Assembly: GCA_001664505.1 (NCBI GenBank) | Contig: CP011806.1 | Span: 1,216,400 to 1,280,399 of the forward strand | Origin: Acidobacteria bacterium Mor1 | GTDB lineage: Bacteria; Acidobacteriota; Polarisedimenticolia; Polarisedimenticolales; Polarisedimenticolaceae | Direction: 5' to 3' | DNA length: 64,000 nucleotides | Part shown: in pieces, positions 1 through 8,997 of the stretch | How positions within the stretch are numbered: the stretch's first letter is position 1 | Layout of the letters: the number at the start of each line of letters is the position of its first letter | Notes under the pieces: generated by a model | The model's database searches: none | What the model was told of the DNA's origin: nothing | Seen by the model: the letters and a program-made list of their open reading frames with translations, nothing else | Made by a program: the position numbers and the translations under genes

Positions 1-919
1 CAAGCGACGGTTCCTCGGCCCCCTCGGGATGGAAGGGACCGGCGGCCTCGGGCACCGCCAGCATCTCCCCGAGGCGAACCGCCTCGATGCCTCCCACGGC
101 GACGATCTCGCCGGCGAGCCCGGCCTCGGTCTCGCAGCGGTTGGTGCCCCGGTAGCCGAACACCTGGGCGACCTTGCCCGCCACCGGCTCTCCGTCGAAG
201 CGGTGATGCATCACCGTCTGACCGGCGTGGACGGTTCCGTTCTCGACCCGGCCGATGGCCACCCGGCCGAAGAACGGGTCGTAGTCGACGTGTGAGACCC
301 GCATTCGCAGCGGGCCCTCGGCATCTCCCTGGGGAGCGGGAACGTGCTCGAGGATCACGTCGAGCAGGGTTTCCATCGTGCCGTCGGGTCCGTCGGGACG
401 CAGCCGAACGATGCCCCGGCGGGCGTTGGTGAAGAGCGCCGGGAAGGCGCGCTGGGCCTCGGTCGCGCCGAGATCGGACAGCAGGCTGCGGACCTCGGTG
501 AGGACTTCGAGGGGCCGGGCGCCGGGCTGGTCGATCTTGTTGACCACCACGATCAACGCCAGACCCTGACGGATCGCGGCTCGCAGCGGGTAGCGGGTCG
601 GCGGAACGGGGCCCTCGCAGGCATCCACCACCAGGATCACCCCGTCGGACATCGACAGGGCCCGCTCGATCTCACCGCCGAAATAAGCGTGTTCCGGGGC
701 GTCGAGCAAGTGGATCCGGGTATCCCGATGGTGCGCACTTGCGACCTTTGGCATCAATGAAATGGCCTTGAGTCGATCCTCCTCGGCGTCGGTTTCGGTC
801 GGAGACTGACCGAGTTCGATCCGGGCGGACTGCCACAGCAGGCTGTCCAGCAGGGAGGTCTTCCCGTGGTCCACGTGGGCGAGGACCGCGAGGTTGCGAA
901 CGTTGCGGATTTGCGTCAT
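1..919 (-). CDS. TypA/BipA-like translational GTPase with altered switch regions (5' part, runs off left edge)
   Basis: About 306 residues are visible and the frame is open to the window edge. The N-terminus has the P-loop AHVDHGKT (residues 14-21) and NKID (127-130), followed by the start of a beta-barrel domain 2, in the order seen in TypA/BipA ribosome-binding GTPases. The usual switch I motif ERGITI is replaced by EDRLKAIS. The usual switch II motif DTPGH reads DAPEH (73-77), so the invariant glycine is glutamate while the histidine is kept. This suggests a divergent TypA or EF-G paralogue with altered or lost GTP hydrolysis rather than the housekeeping copy. The start ATG at 919 fits the family N-terminus. 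The C-terminal domains are not visible, so TypA versus an EF-G-like paralogue is not settled. Confidence 0.8.
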   Translation of the reverse strand, partial: MTQIRNVRNLAVLAHVDHGKTSLLDSLLWQSARIELGQSPTETDAEEDRLKAISLMPKVASAHHRDTRIHLLDAPEHAYFGGEIERALSMSDGVILVVDACEGPVPPTRYPLRAAIRQGLALIVVVNKIDQPGARPLEVLTEVRSLLSDLGATEAQRAFPALFTNARRGIVRLRPDGPDGTMETLLDVILEHVPAPQGDAEGPLRMRVSHVDYDPFFGRVAIGRVENGTVHAGQTVMHHRFDGEPVAGKVAQVFGYRGTNRCETEAGLAGEIVAVGGIEAVRLGEMLAVPEAAGPFHPEGAEEPSL

Positions 920-1164
920 CGGGAGGTCGGCTCCCTCCCGGCGGGCGCAACCGGGGCGTGCCGGGAAAGATTTACCTGAAGGCAGGTGCTGAGTTCGGAA
1001 AAGGCGAAGGTATCACGGAGGTTGCGACAAAAACAACCGGAGCGGGGAATGACGCGCGCCCTGATTCGGTTTGATTACAGATGAACGACGCATGCTCCGC
1101 CGCGATTCGGAGCGCGTCTGAATCCGGGCTGCGAACGCAGTCGAAAGACCCCGAGGGGCTCATA

Positions 1165-1911
1165 ATGGCGAGTCGGCAGGAACAGGCGGAAAGCACCACC
1201 CGGCGGGCCCTCGAGGTCTGCGAAGAGGGTGCGTCGCATATCCGCGGTGCCCTGGCCTACGTGCCCCACGTCGCCCGGCGCTACATGAGCTGCGGCCTCC
1301 CCTTCGACGAGCTGCTTGCCGCCGGCAACCTCGGCCTGGTCGAAGCGGCACTCCGCTTCAACCCCGACAAGCAGGTCAAGTTCGTCACCTACGCCGACTG
1401 GTGGATCCGCAAGTCGATCCTCAAGGCGGTCGAGGAGCAGACCGGCGCCGTCCGGCTCCCCCGCTACCGCCAGGAACAGCTGCGGGTACTGACCGAGGGC
1501 CGGCGCAGTTGGAGACGGCACCACGGAAGCGAGCCGGATCGAGACCAGCTATCCGAGGCCACCGGTTTCACCCCCGACGAGATCGACCGCTTGAGCCGCA
1601 TCGGCAACGGGTCGCTATCCCTCGAGGAACCGGTCGCACCCGGCGCCGAACGAGGGGTCGGTGACCTGCTCGCCGTCGAGCCCTCCGAGGGCCCCCACGA
1701 CCTGCTGTTGCGCGGCGACCTGCTGCGATTCCTGCGCAAGCAGCTGTTCCGCCTGGAGCAGAAGCAACGCACGGTGATCCTGCTGCGCTACGGCTTCGGC
1801 GACGAGGGCCCGATGACCCTGCGCCAGATCGGCCGCCGGATGGGCATCAGCCGCGAGCGGGTCCGTCAGCTCGAACGCCGGGCCCTGATCGAGCTGCGCA
1901 ACTTCCTCTAG
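1165..1911 (+). CDS. RNA polymerase sigma-70 family factor (RpoH/sigma-32-like size)
   Basis: This 248-residue protein has region 2 with FDELLAAGNLGLVEAALRF and FVTYADWWIRKSI (core binding and -10 recognition), a region 3-like helical part, and region 4 ending in a helix-turn-helix with GISRERVRQLERRAL. It lacks region 1.1 and the non-conserved insert of a primary sigma factor, so it is a group 3 alternative sigma, closest in layout to RpoH. The frame is open further upstream to an ATG at 1081. I chose the ATG at 1165 because GAGGGG lies 8 bases before it and the family N-terminus starts there. It is divergent from the GTPase gene. Its regulon cannot be read from the sequence. Confidence 0.9.
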   Translation: MASRQEQAESTTRRALEVCEEGASHIRGALAYVPHVARRYMSCGLPFDELLAAGNLGLVEAALRFNPDKQVKFVTYADWWIRKSILKAVEEQTGAVRLPRYRQEQLRVLTEGRRSWRRHHGSEPDRDQLSEATGFTPDEIDRLSRIGNGSLSLEEPVAPGAERGVGDLLAVEPSEGPHDLLLRGDLLRFLRKQLFRLEQKQRTVILLRYGFGDEGPMTLRQIGRRMGISRERVRQLERRALIELRNFL

Positions 1912-1965
1912 CCCGCCTTCCCCGCGACCTTGTGAGCCGCCCCCAGGGGTGCCACAATCTCGCCC

Positions 1966-2778
1966 GTGATCGACCAGGAACAACTCGACCGGGAACTCGA
2001 GGCAATCTACGACGCCCTCGACCGGGGCGACGCCCGGGCCGCGCTGGACCGTACCGTCCAGGTGCTGGCCCAGGAGGACGACCCGGTGCTGCGTCTACTG
2101 GCCGGAGTGGCGCTGCTGGAACTGGAGCGCCCCGCCGAGGCGGAACGGCATCTGCGCCGGGCGGTGGAGATGGACGGCGAGGACGCCGAGGCCCGGATCA
2201 AGCTGGCCTCTTCCCTGCACGCCCTCTGCCGCATCGACGAGGCCCGGGAGCAGGCGGAAAAGGGACTCGAGATCGAGGCCTCCCTGGCCGAGGGGCACGA
2301 CGTGATGGCGATGATCCTGGAGCTGCGCGGCCAGGTCGCCGAGGCGGATTTCCATCTGACCCGTGCCGCCGAGCTGGATCCCGAGATGTTCCCCGCCCCC
2401 CAGCGGATGAGTGTCGAGGAGTTCGAGCAGGTCGTCCGTGAAGCGGGCGAGGCGCTGCCCGAGACCTTCCGCCGGCATCTCGACGATGTGGCGCTCAGCG
2501 TCGAACCGGTGCCACCGCTGACATTGCTCGAGGCCGAGAACCCTCCCCTCGACCCACGGCTACTGGGGCTCTTCGTCGGGCACGCCCTGGACGAACGCAG
2601 CACCATGTCCCCCGGGGGTGAACTCCCGGCGCGGATCTACCTGTTCCAGCGCAACCTCGAACGCTTCGCCACAACCCGGGACGAGTTGCGGGAACAGATC
2701 GCGATCACCGTCTACCACGAGCTGGGCCACTACCTCGGCCTCGACGAAGACGAGCTGGAACAGATCGACCTGGCCTAG
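1966..2778 (+). CDS. TPR protein fused to a zincin-like metallopeptidase domain
   Basis: The protein has 270 residues from a GTG start. Residues 1-140 are helical repeats of tetratricopeptide type, with pairs such as LLAGVALLELERPAEAERHL. The C-terminal half, from about 145, follows the small Zincin_1 family (formerly DUF1025): MSVEEFEQVVREA, then an ITLF-like strand, then HELGHYLGLDEDELE with the HExxHxxG zinc site near the C-terminus. There is no signal peptide, so it is probably cytoplasmic. Zincin_1 proteins are usually about 120 residues and stand alone, so the TPR fusion suggests a partner-binding module. The peptidase substrate is unknown. It lies 54 bases after the sigma factor and may share its transcript. 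Confidence 0.8.
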   Translation: MIDQEQLDRELEAIYDALDRGDARAALDRTVQVLAQEDDPVLRLLAGVALLELERPAEAERHLRRAVEMDGEDAEARIKLASSLHALCRIDEAREQAEKGLEIEASLAEGHDVMAMILELRGQVAEADFHLTRAAELDPEMFPAPQRMSVEEFEQVVREAGEALPETFRRHLDDVALSVEPVPPLTLLEAENPPLDPRLLGLFVGHALDERSTMSPGGELPARIYLFQRNLERFATTRDELREQIAITVYHELGHYLGLDEDELEQIDLA

Positions 2779-2788
2779 GGCGGCCGGC

Positions 2789-3235
2789 CTAGCCGCGGAT
2801 CCGGTCCCCTTCGACCCAGGCCTCACCGTCCTCGAAGCGCTCCTTCTTCCAGATCGGCACCGACTCCTTGAGGGTGTCGATGGCGAACCGGCAGGCGTCG
2901 AAGGCCGCCCCGCGATGAGGCGCCACCACGGCGACCGCCACCGAGGCTTCACCGATGGCAACCACCCCCAGGCGGTGCACCAGGGAGATCGCGGTGATGG
3001 CGAACTGCGCGGCAGCCTGGTCGGCGACCTTCCGCAGCTCCCGGGCCGCCATCTCTTCGTAGGCGTGGTACTCGAGCCGCTCGACCCGGCGTCCCTGGTG
3101 ATGGTCCCGGGTCTTGCCGACGAACAGCGCCATGGCTCCGTCGGTGTCGTGCTGGAGCGGTTCCAGTAGGTCGTTCAGGTCGATCGGTTCCTGTTGCAGT
3201 CGGGAGGCGACCCGGGCGGATCCGCTCATGCTCAA
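2789..3235 (-). CDS. moaE: Molybdopterin synthase catalytic subunit MoaE
   Basis: MoaE converts precursor Z (cPMP) to molybdopterin using sulfur from the MoaD thiocarboxylate. The 148 residues match the full family length and include the HRLG and IGEASV segments, RGAAFDACR, and the C-terminal VPIWKKE with its active-site lysines. The ATG overlaps the moaD stop by four bases, a typical translational coupling. An internal ATG two codons later is an equally possible start. No other Mo-cofactor genes are in view. Confidence 0.95.
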   Translation of the reverse strand: MSMSGSARVASRLQQEPIDLNDLLEPLQHDTDGAMALFVGKTRDHHQGRRVERLEYHAYEEMAARELRKVADQAAAQFAITAISLVHRLGVVAIGEASVAVAVVAPHRGAAFDACRFAIDTLKESVPIWKKERFEDGEAWVEGDRIRG

Positions 3236-3477
3236 CCTCCGCTGACCGGCGGCAGGAAGGCCACCTCGCGAACACCCTCGAGGGAGGACTCCCAGCGGGC
3301 GTATTCGAGGTCGCAGGCCACCATCGGCCGATAGTCCAGGTCGCCCAGGGCCGGGTAGCGGCGGCCGAGCTCCTCCCAGAGCGACGAGACCGTGGCCGGC
3401 GCCGAGAGCTCGACCTCGTCCTCACGCCGGCCGGTCAGATCGGTCAGCGTGGCGAAGAATCGAACCTGGACCTTCAT
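3232..3477 (-). CDS. moaD: Molybdopterin synthase sulfur-carrier subunit MoaD
   Basis: MoaD is the ubiquitin-like sulfur carrier of molybdopterin synthase. The 81-residue protein starts with a beta strand (VQVRFFATLTDLTG) and ends in the required Gly-Gly (PPVSGG), which is adenylated and thiocarboxylated. Its ATG overlaps the TGA of the DHH phosphoesterase gene and its own stop overlaps moaE. The genes from 5038 down to 2789 therefore form a coupled operon. Confidence 0.93.
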   Translation of the reverse strand: MKVQVRFFATLTDLTGRREDEVELSAPATVSSLWEELGRRYPALGDLDYRPMVACDLEYARWESSLEGVREVAFLPPVSGG

Positions 3478-4487
3478 TCCATCGAGCCGGCGTCGGTCGC
3501 GGCCAACAGCTCCGTGGCCTTGCCGGTGACCAGATTCACCGCCTCGTCCATTCCGCCGTCGAGAACGATGCCCGAGGCGTTGCGATGGCCGCCACCACCG
3601 AACTGGGTGGCCAGGCTGTGGACGTTGACGTTGCCCTTGGAGCGCAGCGAGACCTTGATCTTGCCGTCAGGCAGGTCGCGGAACAGCACCGCGATGCGCA
3701 CCGAGCGCATGGCCAGCAGAGCCGTGGTCATCTCCGACGAGTCGACGTCGAAGGCACCGCAGCGGTCCTGCAGTTCCCGGGTCAAACGCACCGAGGCAAT
3801 GGCTCCGCCGGCGTCGAGGCGCAGGTCGGCCAGGGCGTGACCGAGCAGCCGGGTGTAGGCCTCGGAGTTGCCCTCGTAGATCTCCTGGTACGGCCGGGCC
3901 GGGTCGACTCCCGCGTCGAGCAGCCGGGAGGCGATGGCGTGAGCCTGGACCGTGGTGGAGTTGAAGCGGAAGAAACCGGTGTCGGTGGCGATGCCCACGT
4001 ACATGGCCAGGGCGGAAGCATCGTCGGCGACGAAGCCCTGCTTCGTGACCAGTTCGTAGACGATCGCCGCCGTGGCGCAGGCCGCGGTGTCGAGGATGTT
4101 GTACTTCCAGGGATTGCCCCGGGTGGGATGGTGGTCGATGCAGAACACCTTGTCGGCGACCTCGAGCATCGGCTGTTCCATCCGGCCCAGACGGTCCGAG
4201 GCGGAGTTATCGACCAGGACCACGAGATCGGCCTCGGCCAACCAGGCCCGATGCACGTCGGCGTCGTAGACCGGAATCTCCGCCGCCCCCTCGAGGAAGC
4301 GCAGGGTCTCGGGCGCAGGGTCGGAGTTGACCATCCGCACCTTCTTACCCTGTTCGCGCAAATAGCGGGCGACCACGAGCTGAGAACCCAGAGCATCGCC
4401 GTCGGGGTTCATGTGGGTGGTCACCACGATGTCCTGGTGGCGGTCCACCAGCTCGCGAAACCGTCCGTGCTCTTCACCACCGATCAT
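3474..4487 (-). CDS. DHH/DHHA1 phosphoesterase, NrnA-like nanoRNase/pAp phosphatase
   Basis: The 337-residue protein has the N-terminal DHH domain with THMNPDGDALGS (residues near 25-36), VLVDNS, and the signature IDHHPT. It ends with a DHHA1 domain carrying QFGGGGHRNASG. This is the layout of NrnA proteins, which degrade short oligonucleotides and 3',5'-pAp using manganese. Metal-binding Asp and His residues are present. It overlaps moaD downstream and the carbonic anhydrase gene upstream by four bases each. A c-di-AMP phosphodiesterase would normally have extra TM or PAS domains, which are absent. Confidence 0.9.
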   Translation of the reverse strand: MIGGEEHGRFRELVDRHQDIVVTTHMNPDGDALGSQLVVARYLREQGKKVRMVNSDPAPETLRFLEGAAEIPVYDADVHRAWLAEADLVVLVDNSASDRLGRMEQPMLEVADKVFCIDHHPTRGNPWKYNILDTAACATAAIVYELVTKQGFVADDASALAMYVGIATDTGFFRFNSTTVQAHAIASRLLDAGVDPARPYQEIYEGNSEAYTRLLGHALADLRLDAGGAIASVRLTRELQDRCGAFDVDSSEMTTALLAMRSVRIAVLFRDLPDGKIKVSLRSKGNVNVHSLATQFGGGGHRNASGIVLDGGMDEAVNLVTGKATELLAATDAGSME

Positions 4488-5038
4488 GCGCCGCCCCCAT
4501 GAGGCCCACCGCCGGCCTGCCCTTCGCGATAGGCCCGGGACAAGGAAACATACGACGCCGCGCCCGCCGCCGAGCGACGAACGTGCGATTCTTCAACCTC
4601 GCCCAGCAATCGGGCGGGTACGCCGGCGGCGATACGGCCCGCAGGCACCTCGAAACCCTCGCGGACCACGGCGCCGGCCGCGACCAGCGCCCCCTTGCCG
4701 ATGCGGCAACCACTGAGAAGAATCGCGCCCATACCGATCAACGCGTCATCCTCGACGATGCAGCCGTGGACCACCGCCCGGTGCCCCACCGTGACCCGGT
4801 TACCGAGTTCCACCGGGCAACCCCGGTCGACATGGACCACGGTCAGGTCCTGAATGTTGGTCTCCTCGCCGACCCGGATGGGGGCGATATCCCCCCGCAG
4901 CACGCAGCCGTACCAGATCGACGCCCGGGCACCCAGGGTCACGTCCCCGACGACGACGGCGTTGGGAGCGATCCAGGCCGATGAGTGAATTTCGAAACGG
5001 TTCCGGAAAGAACCGTCCCGGGAGTCGAGGGCGCACAT
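4484..5038 (-). CDS. Gamma-class carbonic anhydrase-like hexapeptide-repeat protein
   Basis: The 184 residues form a left-handed beta-helix of the PaaY/YrdA/CamH type. Visible landmarks are IWYGCVLRGD, the NIQD turn, HVD and GHRAVVHGC, which hold the zinc-binding histidines, and later GMGAILLSG. Relatives are zinc or iron carbonic anhydrases or acyl-chain-related homologues of unknown activity. The C-terminal part is helical as usual. The gene overlaps the DHH phosphoesterase start by four bases. Confidence 0.88.
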   Translation of the reverse strand: MCALDSRDGSFRNRFEIHSSAWIAPNAVVVGDVTLGARASIWYGCVLRGDIAPIRVGEETNIQDLTVVHVDRGCPVELGNRVTVGHRAVVHGCIVEDDALIGMGAILLSGCRIGKGALVAAGAVVREGFEVPAGRIAAGVPARLLGEVEESHVRRSAAGAASYVSLSRAYREGQAGGGPHGGGA

Positions 5039-5130
5039 CGTGGGTGTTCTCCCGATCCGCTGAAAAAGCTGGTCAGCCTAGCGTCGCAGGCTTCGGGTGT
5101 CAAGCGGCGCAGCGCCCGCCCCGCAAGGGT

Positions 5131-5694
5131 TCAGCCGCGACGGTCGTGATCGAGGAGAGCCTGCAGGATCAGTGCCTGATAGTGCGCGTCGTAGTCGGCG
5201 CGGTGCACCTGCGCGGGGTCTTGCTTGGGCAGGCCGAGCCGCTTTTCCAGGGACTCCTTGGAGGTCTCCGTCCACGGAATACCCAGGACGCCCATGGCCA
5301 GGCTCTTGGTGTCGATGCCCTTGTAACCGAAGGGGTTCTTCAGTTCGAAGTGCTCGTAGTAGTAGGAAATGTAAGCCCAGTCGAACACCGCGTTGTGGCC
5401 GACGAACACCGGCCGGTCGTTGCGCTTGGTCTGGGAGCGGCACCATTCGGTCAGGCGCTGCATCGCCTCCCGGGGCTCCAGCCCGTCCCGGGTGAGCATA
5501 TCGGCGTCGAGGCCGCAGACCTCCATCGCCTCGGGCAGGAAGCCAGGAAAGATCGGCTTGAGTTCGAGGTACATCGAATCGCCGAGGACGTGGGTGTCCC
5601 CCTGGCTGCGGACCACCGTGCACCCGATCGAGAGCAGGTTGTAGATCGGCGGAATCGGCCCGGAGGCTTCGCAGTCGAGACAGATATAGACCAT
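5131..5694 (-). CDS. DEDDh-type 3'-5' exonuclease
   Basis: The 187-residue protein is a stand-alone RNase T/DnaQ-fold exonuclease. Exo I is CLDCEASG (DxE), Exo II is VGHNAVFDWAYI, and Exo III is HRADYDAHYQ with the catalytic histidine. This gives the full set of acidic residues for two-metal hydrolysis of DNA or RNA ends. It is close in size to RNase T and oligoribonuclease, but its segments do not allow a firm choice. It starts 7 bases after the outer membrane protein gene. Confidence 0.88.
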   Translation of the reverse strand: MVYICLDCEASGPIPPIYNLLSIGCTVVRSQGDTHVLGDSMYLELKPIFPGFLPEAMEVCGLDADMLTRDGLEPREAMQRLTEWCRSQTKRNDRPVFVGHNAVFDWAYISYYYEHFELKNPFGYKGIDTKSLAMGVLGIPWTETSKESLEKRLGLPKQDPAQVHRADYDAHYQALILQALLDHDRRG

Positions 5695-5701
5695 GCTCTC
5701 C

Positions 5702-7408
5702 TCAGAAGGTTTCCTTCGTGGTCACCAGGAACTGCACGTCGTCGATCGAGGCGTCGCCATCCAGGGGAAAGGCCACGTCGATGTGAACCATCGCCGCACT
5801 CGCCGACCGACTCGAACCCACGCGCAGTCCCAACCCTACATCCTTTTTGAGTGAGAACCCACCCCCGTCGGCGAACCAGGCGTCGCCGGCATCGAAGAAC
5901 ACCGCCGCACCGATGTGGGCCAGCCGCGCCAGGTGCCAGTCGGTGTAGAAACGTTGCTCTACGGTGATCAGCAAACGGCGGTCCCCACGGAGAAAACGGA
6001 TCGGGTAGCCCCGCAGACCGGTGTCCCCGCCCAGCAACAACTGGTTCTGCCCGTCGAGCCGGGACGCGTAGTCCCCCGCCACCGAGAAGAACAGCTGATG
6101 CCTGCCGAAATCCCGGACGAAATAGCGCACCTGGGCACCGAGGGTCACGTTGCGCCCTTCCCCCTCCTCGTAGCGTCCTGAACCACGCGCCCGCAGCAGC
6201 ACGATCTGCCCGTCCCCCGGGCTGCTGCCGTAGCGGTAGTCGACCGACCACAGCGTCCGGTCCAGGTCGGACCCCATCGCGGTCGTCCCCCGCCCCAGGG
6301 TCGCATTCAGTTCATGCCCCAGGTTGAGGTCCTCGGTGCGCTGCAAACGGTCGAGCTGGCGCGCCCGGATGAAGCGGTCGTGGATCCACTGGAAGCCGAC
6401 CCAGGGATAGGCAAAGGTCTGATCGGCCGGCTGCACCGTCGGCTCCCCCTGCAGGGTCTCGAACACCCGGTCCTCGTAGACGAAGCCGACCAGGTAGCGC
6501 CGGGTGGTGCGTCGGCGCCGCCCCTCGGACAGCCCGAAGAAGCCGCTGACGTGCTCGGTCCGCTGGCGGAAACGGGCGAAGATCTCGCCGCGATCGTAGA
6601 GCGGCTCGATCCGGCGATCGTCGGCGGCCTCCATCCCCGCCGACCAGCGGGAGGCCAGGGAAAAGAACGGCCGCCGCACCGCGAGCCTCTCGGCCCCGCC
6701 GTCGCTGTTGTCGGCGAAGCGGGCCTCGAGGAAAACACGGCTCCCCAGCAGGTTCGGGTCGCGGTAGCGGAAGATCTGCTCATCCCGGTCGATCAGGTCG
6801 GTGCGACGGACCAGGATCGCTTTCCCGGTGCCGAGGAAGTTGGTGTCCTCGACGCCGATCCGTGTCTCTTCCCGGCCCCCGCTGCGGGAGAAGCCGAAGC
6901 CCACCTGAAGCGTCCAGACATCCCGGGTCCGGACCTCGATGTCGACCGTGTTGTCGTCGTAGAGCCGGAACGGGCGGATCGAAGCGTCGAACAGAAAGGG
7001 CATCCCGCGCAGCAGCCGTTCGGACTCGCGGAGTACGTCCGGATCGAAGGGATCCCCCCGCTCGAACAGCAGCAGGCGGCGGATGACCTGCTTGCGGGTG
7101 CGGACGTGGATCTTGTTGGCTGCGCGGAAGACGAAGTTGTTCTCGTCTTCGCGTTCGGTGTCGAAGACGTTGCCGTTCCGGATCAGGATCGCGCCGATGC
7201 TGGCCCCCTGGCGAACCAGGGTCGGCTCATCGACCATGGCCACCGCCGCCGGTAGCGCGGCGGCGGGTGCCCCGTTCAGCGTCGCCTCGGCAGTGACCGC
7301 CTCCGCCGTCTCGCTGCCGGCCCAGGCTCCCGCGACCGCGAGCCAGGCCAGCAGAAACGGGCCCGCCTTGCCGCCGGCGCGGATCTGCTTTGGACTGGGG
7401 AGGCTCAT
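5702..7408 (-). CDS. Omp85/BamA-family outer membrane protein with POTRA-like N-terminus
   Basis: The 568-residue protein starts with a signal peptide (ATG at 7408). A POTRA-like segment follows at about 60-165, with RLLLFERGDPFDPDVLRESE and VDIEVRTRDVWTL. The remaining two thirds consist of alternating beta strands. The barrel carries LLLGGDTGLRGYPIRFLRGD, the L6 loop with the conserved R-G-Y/F of Omp85 proteins, and ends in an aromatic F. One clear POTRA is fewer than BamA (five) or TamA (three), so this is a compact member, perhaps for export or assembly of a specific substrate. The frame extends upstream to 7585, but the chosen ATG gives the signal peptide. It diverges from the DUF1343 gene. 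Confidence 0.85.
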   Translation of the reverse strand: MSLPSPKQIRAGGKAGPFLLAWLAVAGAWAGSETAEAVTAEATLNGAPAAALPAAVAMVDEPTLVRQGASIGAILIRNGNVFDTEREDENNFVFRAANKIHVRTRKQVIRRLLLFERGDPFDPDVLRESERLLRGMPFLFDASIRPFRLYDDNTVDIEVRTRDVWTLQVGFGFSRSGGREETRIGVEDTNFLGTGKAILVRRTDLIDRDEQIFRYRDPNLLGSRVFLEARFADNSDGGAERLAVRRPFFSLASRWSAGMEAADDRRIEPLYDRGEIFARFRQRTEHVSGFFGLSEGRRRRTTRRYLVGFVYEDRVFETLQGEPTVQPADQTFAYPWVGFQWIHDRFIRARQLDRLQRTEDLNLGHELNATLGRGTTAMGSDLDRTLWSVDYRYGSSPGDGQIVLLRARGSGRYEEGEGRNVTLGAQVRYFVRDFGRHQLFFSVAGDYASRLDGQNQLLLGGDTGLRGYPIRFLRGDRRLLITVEQRFYTDWHLARLAHIGAAVFFDAGDAWFADGGGFSLKKDVGLGLRVGSSRSASAAMVHIDVAFPLDGDASIDDVQFLVTTKETF

Positions 7409-7509
7409 CGAGCAAAGGATACGTCCGGCTCCCCCCAGAAGCCCCCCGTCAATTCGGCGGGAAAGTGCAAGAATGCAATCGCCGCCGGAGAGCGGCGATA
7501 GGAGCCTCG

Positions 7510-8700
7510 ATGCAGCACGTTCGCAGCGGACTCGACCGATTTCTCGAACCGGGGTCGGAACTGGCCGGCTTGGGCACCGGCGCACGCGTCGGCCTGTTGG
7601 CCCACGCCGCCACCGTCGACTCCTCCGGCCGCCACGCCGTGGCCCTGTTCGACGCCGATCCCCGACTCGAGCTCGTCCGTCTGTTCGCTCCCGAACACGG
7701 CATCTTCGGTGAAGCCCAGGACATGGAGTCCGTCGACGATCGCCCGCTCGACCGGCGCGGCCGCGAGACGATCAGCCTCTACGGAGAGGACCCGGCGTCC
7801 CTGCGCCCCCGACCGGAGCATCTCGAGGGCCTGGATGCCGTGGTCTGCGACCTGCAGGATGTCGGCAGCCGCTACTACACCTTCGTCTACACCATCGCCT
7901 ACGTGATGGAGGCCTGCGGCGAGGCCGGCATCCCGGTGGTGGTTCTGGACCGCCCCAACCCGATCGGCGGCGAGACCCTCGAAGGGCCGATCCTCGACCC
8001 GGCCCTCGCCTCCTTCGTCGGGCGTTTTCCGCTACCGGTGCGCCACGCCATGACTCCCGGGGAGCTGGCCCGCTGGTTCGCCGCCGAGATCGGCATCGAG
8101 TGCGACCTCAGGGTGGTCCCGATGTCCGGCTGGAAGCGTTCGATGGATTTCGAGGCGACCGGACTACCCTGGATCCACCCCTCGCCCAACATGCCCACCG
8201 TCGATACCGCGTTCATCTACCCCGGCGGCTGCCTGATCGAGGGCACCCAGCTCTCCGAGGGCCGCGGCACCACCCGCCCCTTCGAACTGGTCGGCGCCCC
8301 CTGGCTGCCGGCCGCTGAACTGGCCGAGCGCATGAGCGCCCTGAATCTGCCCGGCCTGATGTTCGTCGACACCCGCTTCCGCCCGATGTTCCAGAAGCAC
8401 GCCGGGAAGTCCTGCGCCGGCGTCCAGATCGTCACCACCGACCGCAGCGCCGTCCGCTCCTTCACCGCCTACATCGCCCTCATCCGCGAAGCCCGCAACC
8501 TCGCCGGCGACCGGTTCGACTGGCGCCGCGAAGCCTACGAGTTCGAAACCGAGCGCCTGGCCATCGACCTGCTCCTCGGCCGCCACGACCTCCGCCCCCT
8601 CCTCGAATCCGACACCCCGATCCAGGACATCGAAGCAGGCTGGCACCCCTCCCTGGAAGCCTTCAACAAAGCCCGAAAGCCCCACCTGCTCTACGACTGA
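7510..8700 (+). CDS. DUF1343/NamZ-like family protein (exo-acting N-acetylmuramidase-related)
   Basis: The 396-residue protein matches the DUF1343 family throughout: LLAHAATVDSSG, VRLFAPEHGIFGEAQDMESVDD, LQDVGSRYYTFVYT and NPIGG. NamZ in this family removes terminal MurNAc from peptidoglycan fragments. The start ATG at 7510 has AGGAG eight bases upstream. No signal peptide is visible, so it may act on recycled muropeptides in the cytoplasm, unlike secreted NamZ. The exact substrate is inferred from the family only. Confidence 0.88.
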   Translation: MQHVRSGLDRFLEPGSELAGLGTGARVGLLAHAATVDSSGRHAVALFDADPRLELVRLFAPEHGIFGEAQDMESVDDRPLDRRGRETISLYGEDPASLRPRPEHLEGLDAVVCDLQDVGSRYYTFVYTIAYVMEACGEAGIPVVVLDRPNPIGGETLEGPILDPALASFVGRFPLPVRHAMTPGELARWFAAEIGIECDLRVVPMSGWKRSMDFEATGLPWIHPSPNMPTVDTAFIYPGGCLIEGTQLSEGRGTTRPFELVGAPWLPAAELAERMSALNLPGLMFVDTRFRPMFQKHAGKSCAGVQIVTTDRSAVRSFTAYIALIREARNLAGDRFDWRREAYEFETERLAIDLLLGRHDLRPLLESDTPIQDIEAGWHPSLEAFNKARKPHLLYD

Positions 8701-8958
8701 GCGAAACCACCTACCCCAAAGAGCAACCCACGCCCGCTTTCCCTTTGATGAGGCGCTGCTAACGTGCGCGCGAAGCAAAAGGCCCGGAGGGGGTGGGCGC
8801 CGGAGGGCGCCTTTGTGCCCGCCGCCCACAGCGACCGTGTGGTCGCGATCAGCTACGCCGCCCGCAAACCCCAGCCGCCGGCAACCACAGCACATCGAAG
8901 CCCGCAGACGACTACCCCCTCCGGGCCGCTGCTACATCGAAGTCAGAAGCTCCTGCAC
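8701..8958. other. Intergenic stretch between convergent genes, no gene seen
   Basis: This lies between the convergent DUF1343 and sppA genes. Short frames exist, but none has a ribosome-binding site or recognisable sequence. The strong hairpin that follows is listed separately, and 8998-9186 also holds nothing I can identify. Confidence 0.6.
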
Positions 8959-8997
8959 AAAAAAAGCTGGCGTGAGTCGCGACCTACTCACGCCAGC
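8959..8997 (-). terminator. Rho-independent terminator for sppA
   Basis: On the minus strand a perfect 12-bp stem (GCTGGCGTGAGT pairing with ACTCACGCCAGC, 8-base loop) is followed directly by seven T residues. It lies about 190 bases downstream of the sppA stop. It would act on the minus strand only, as no T-run follows on the plus strand. Confidence 0.9.
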
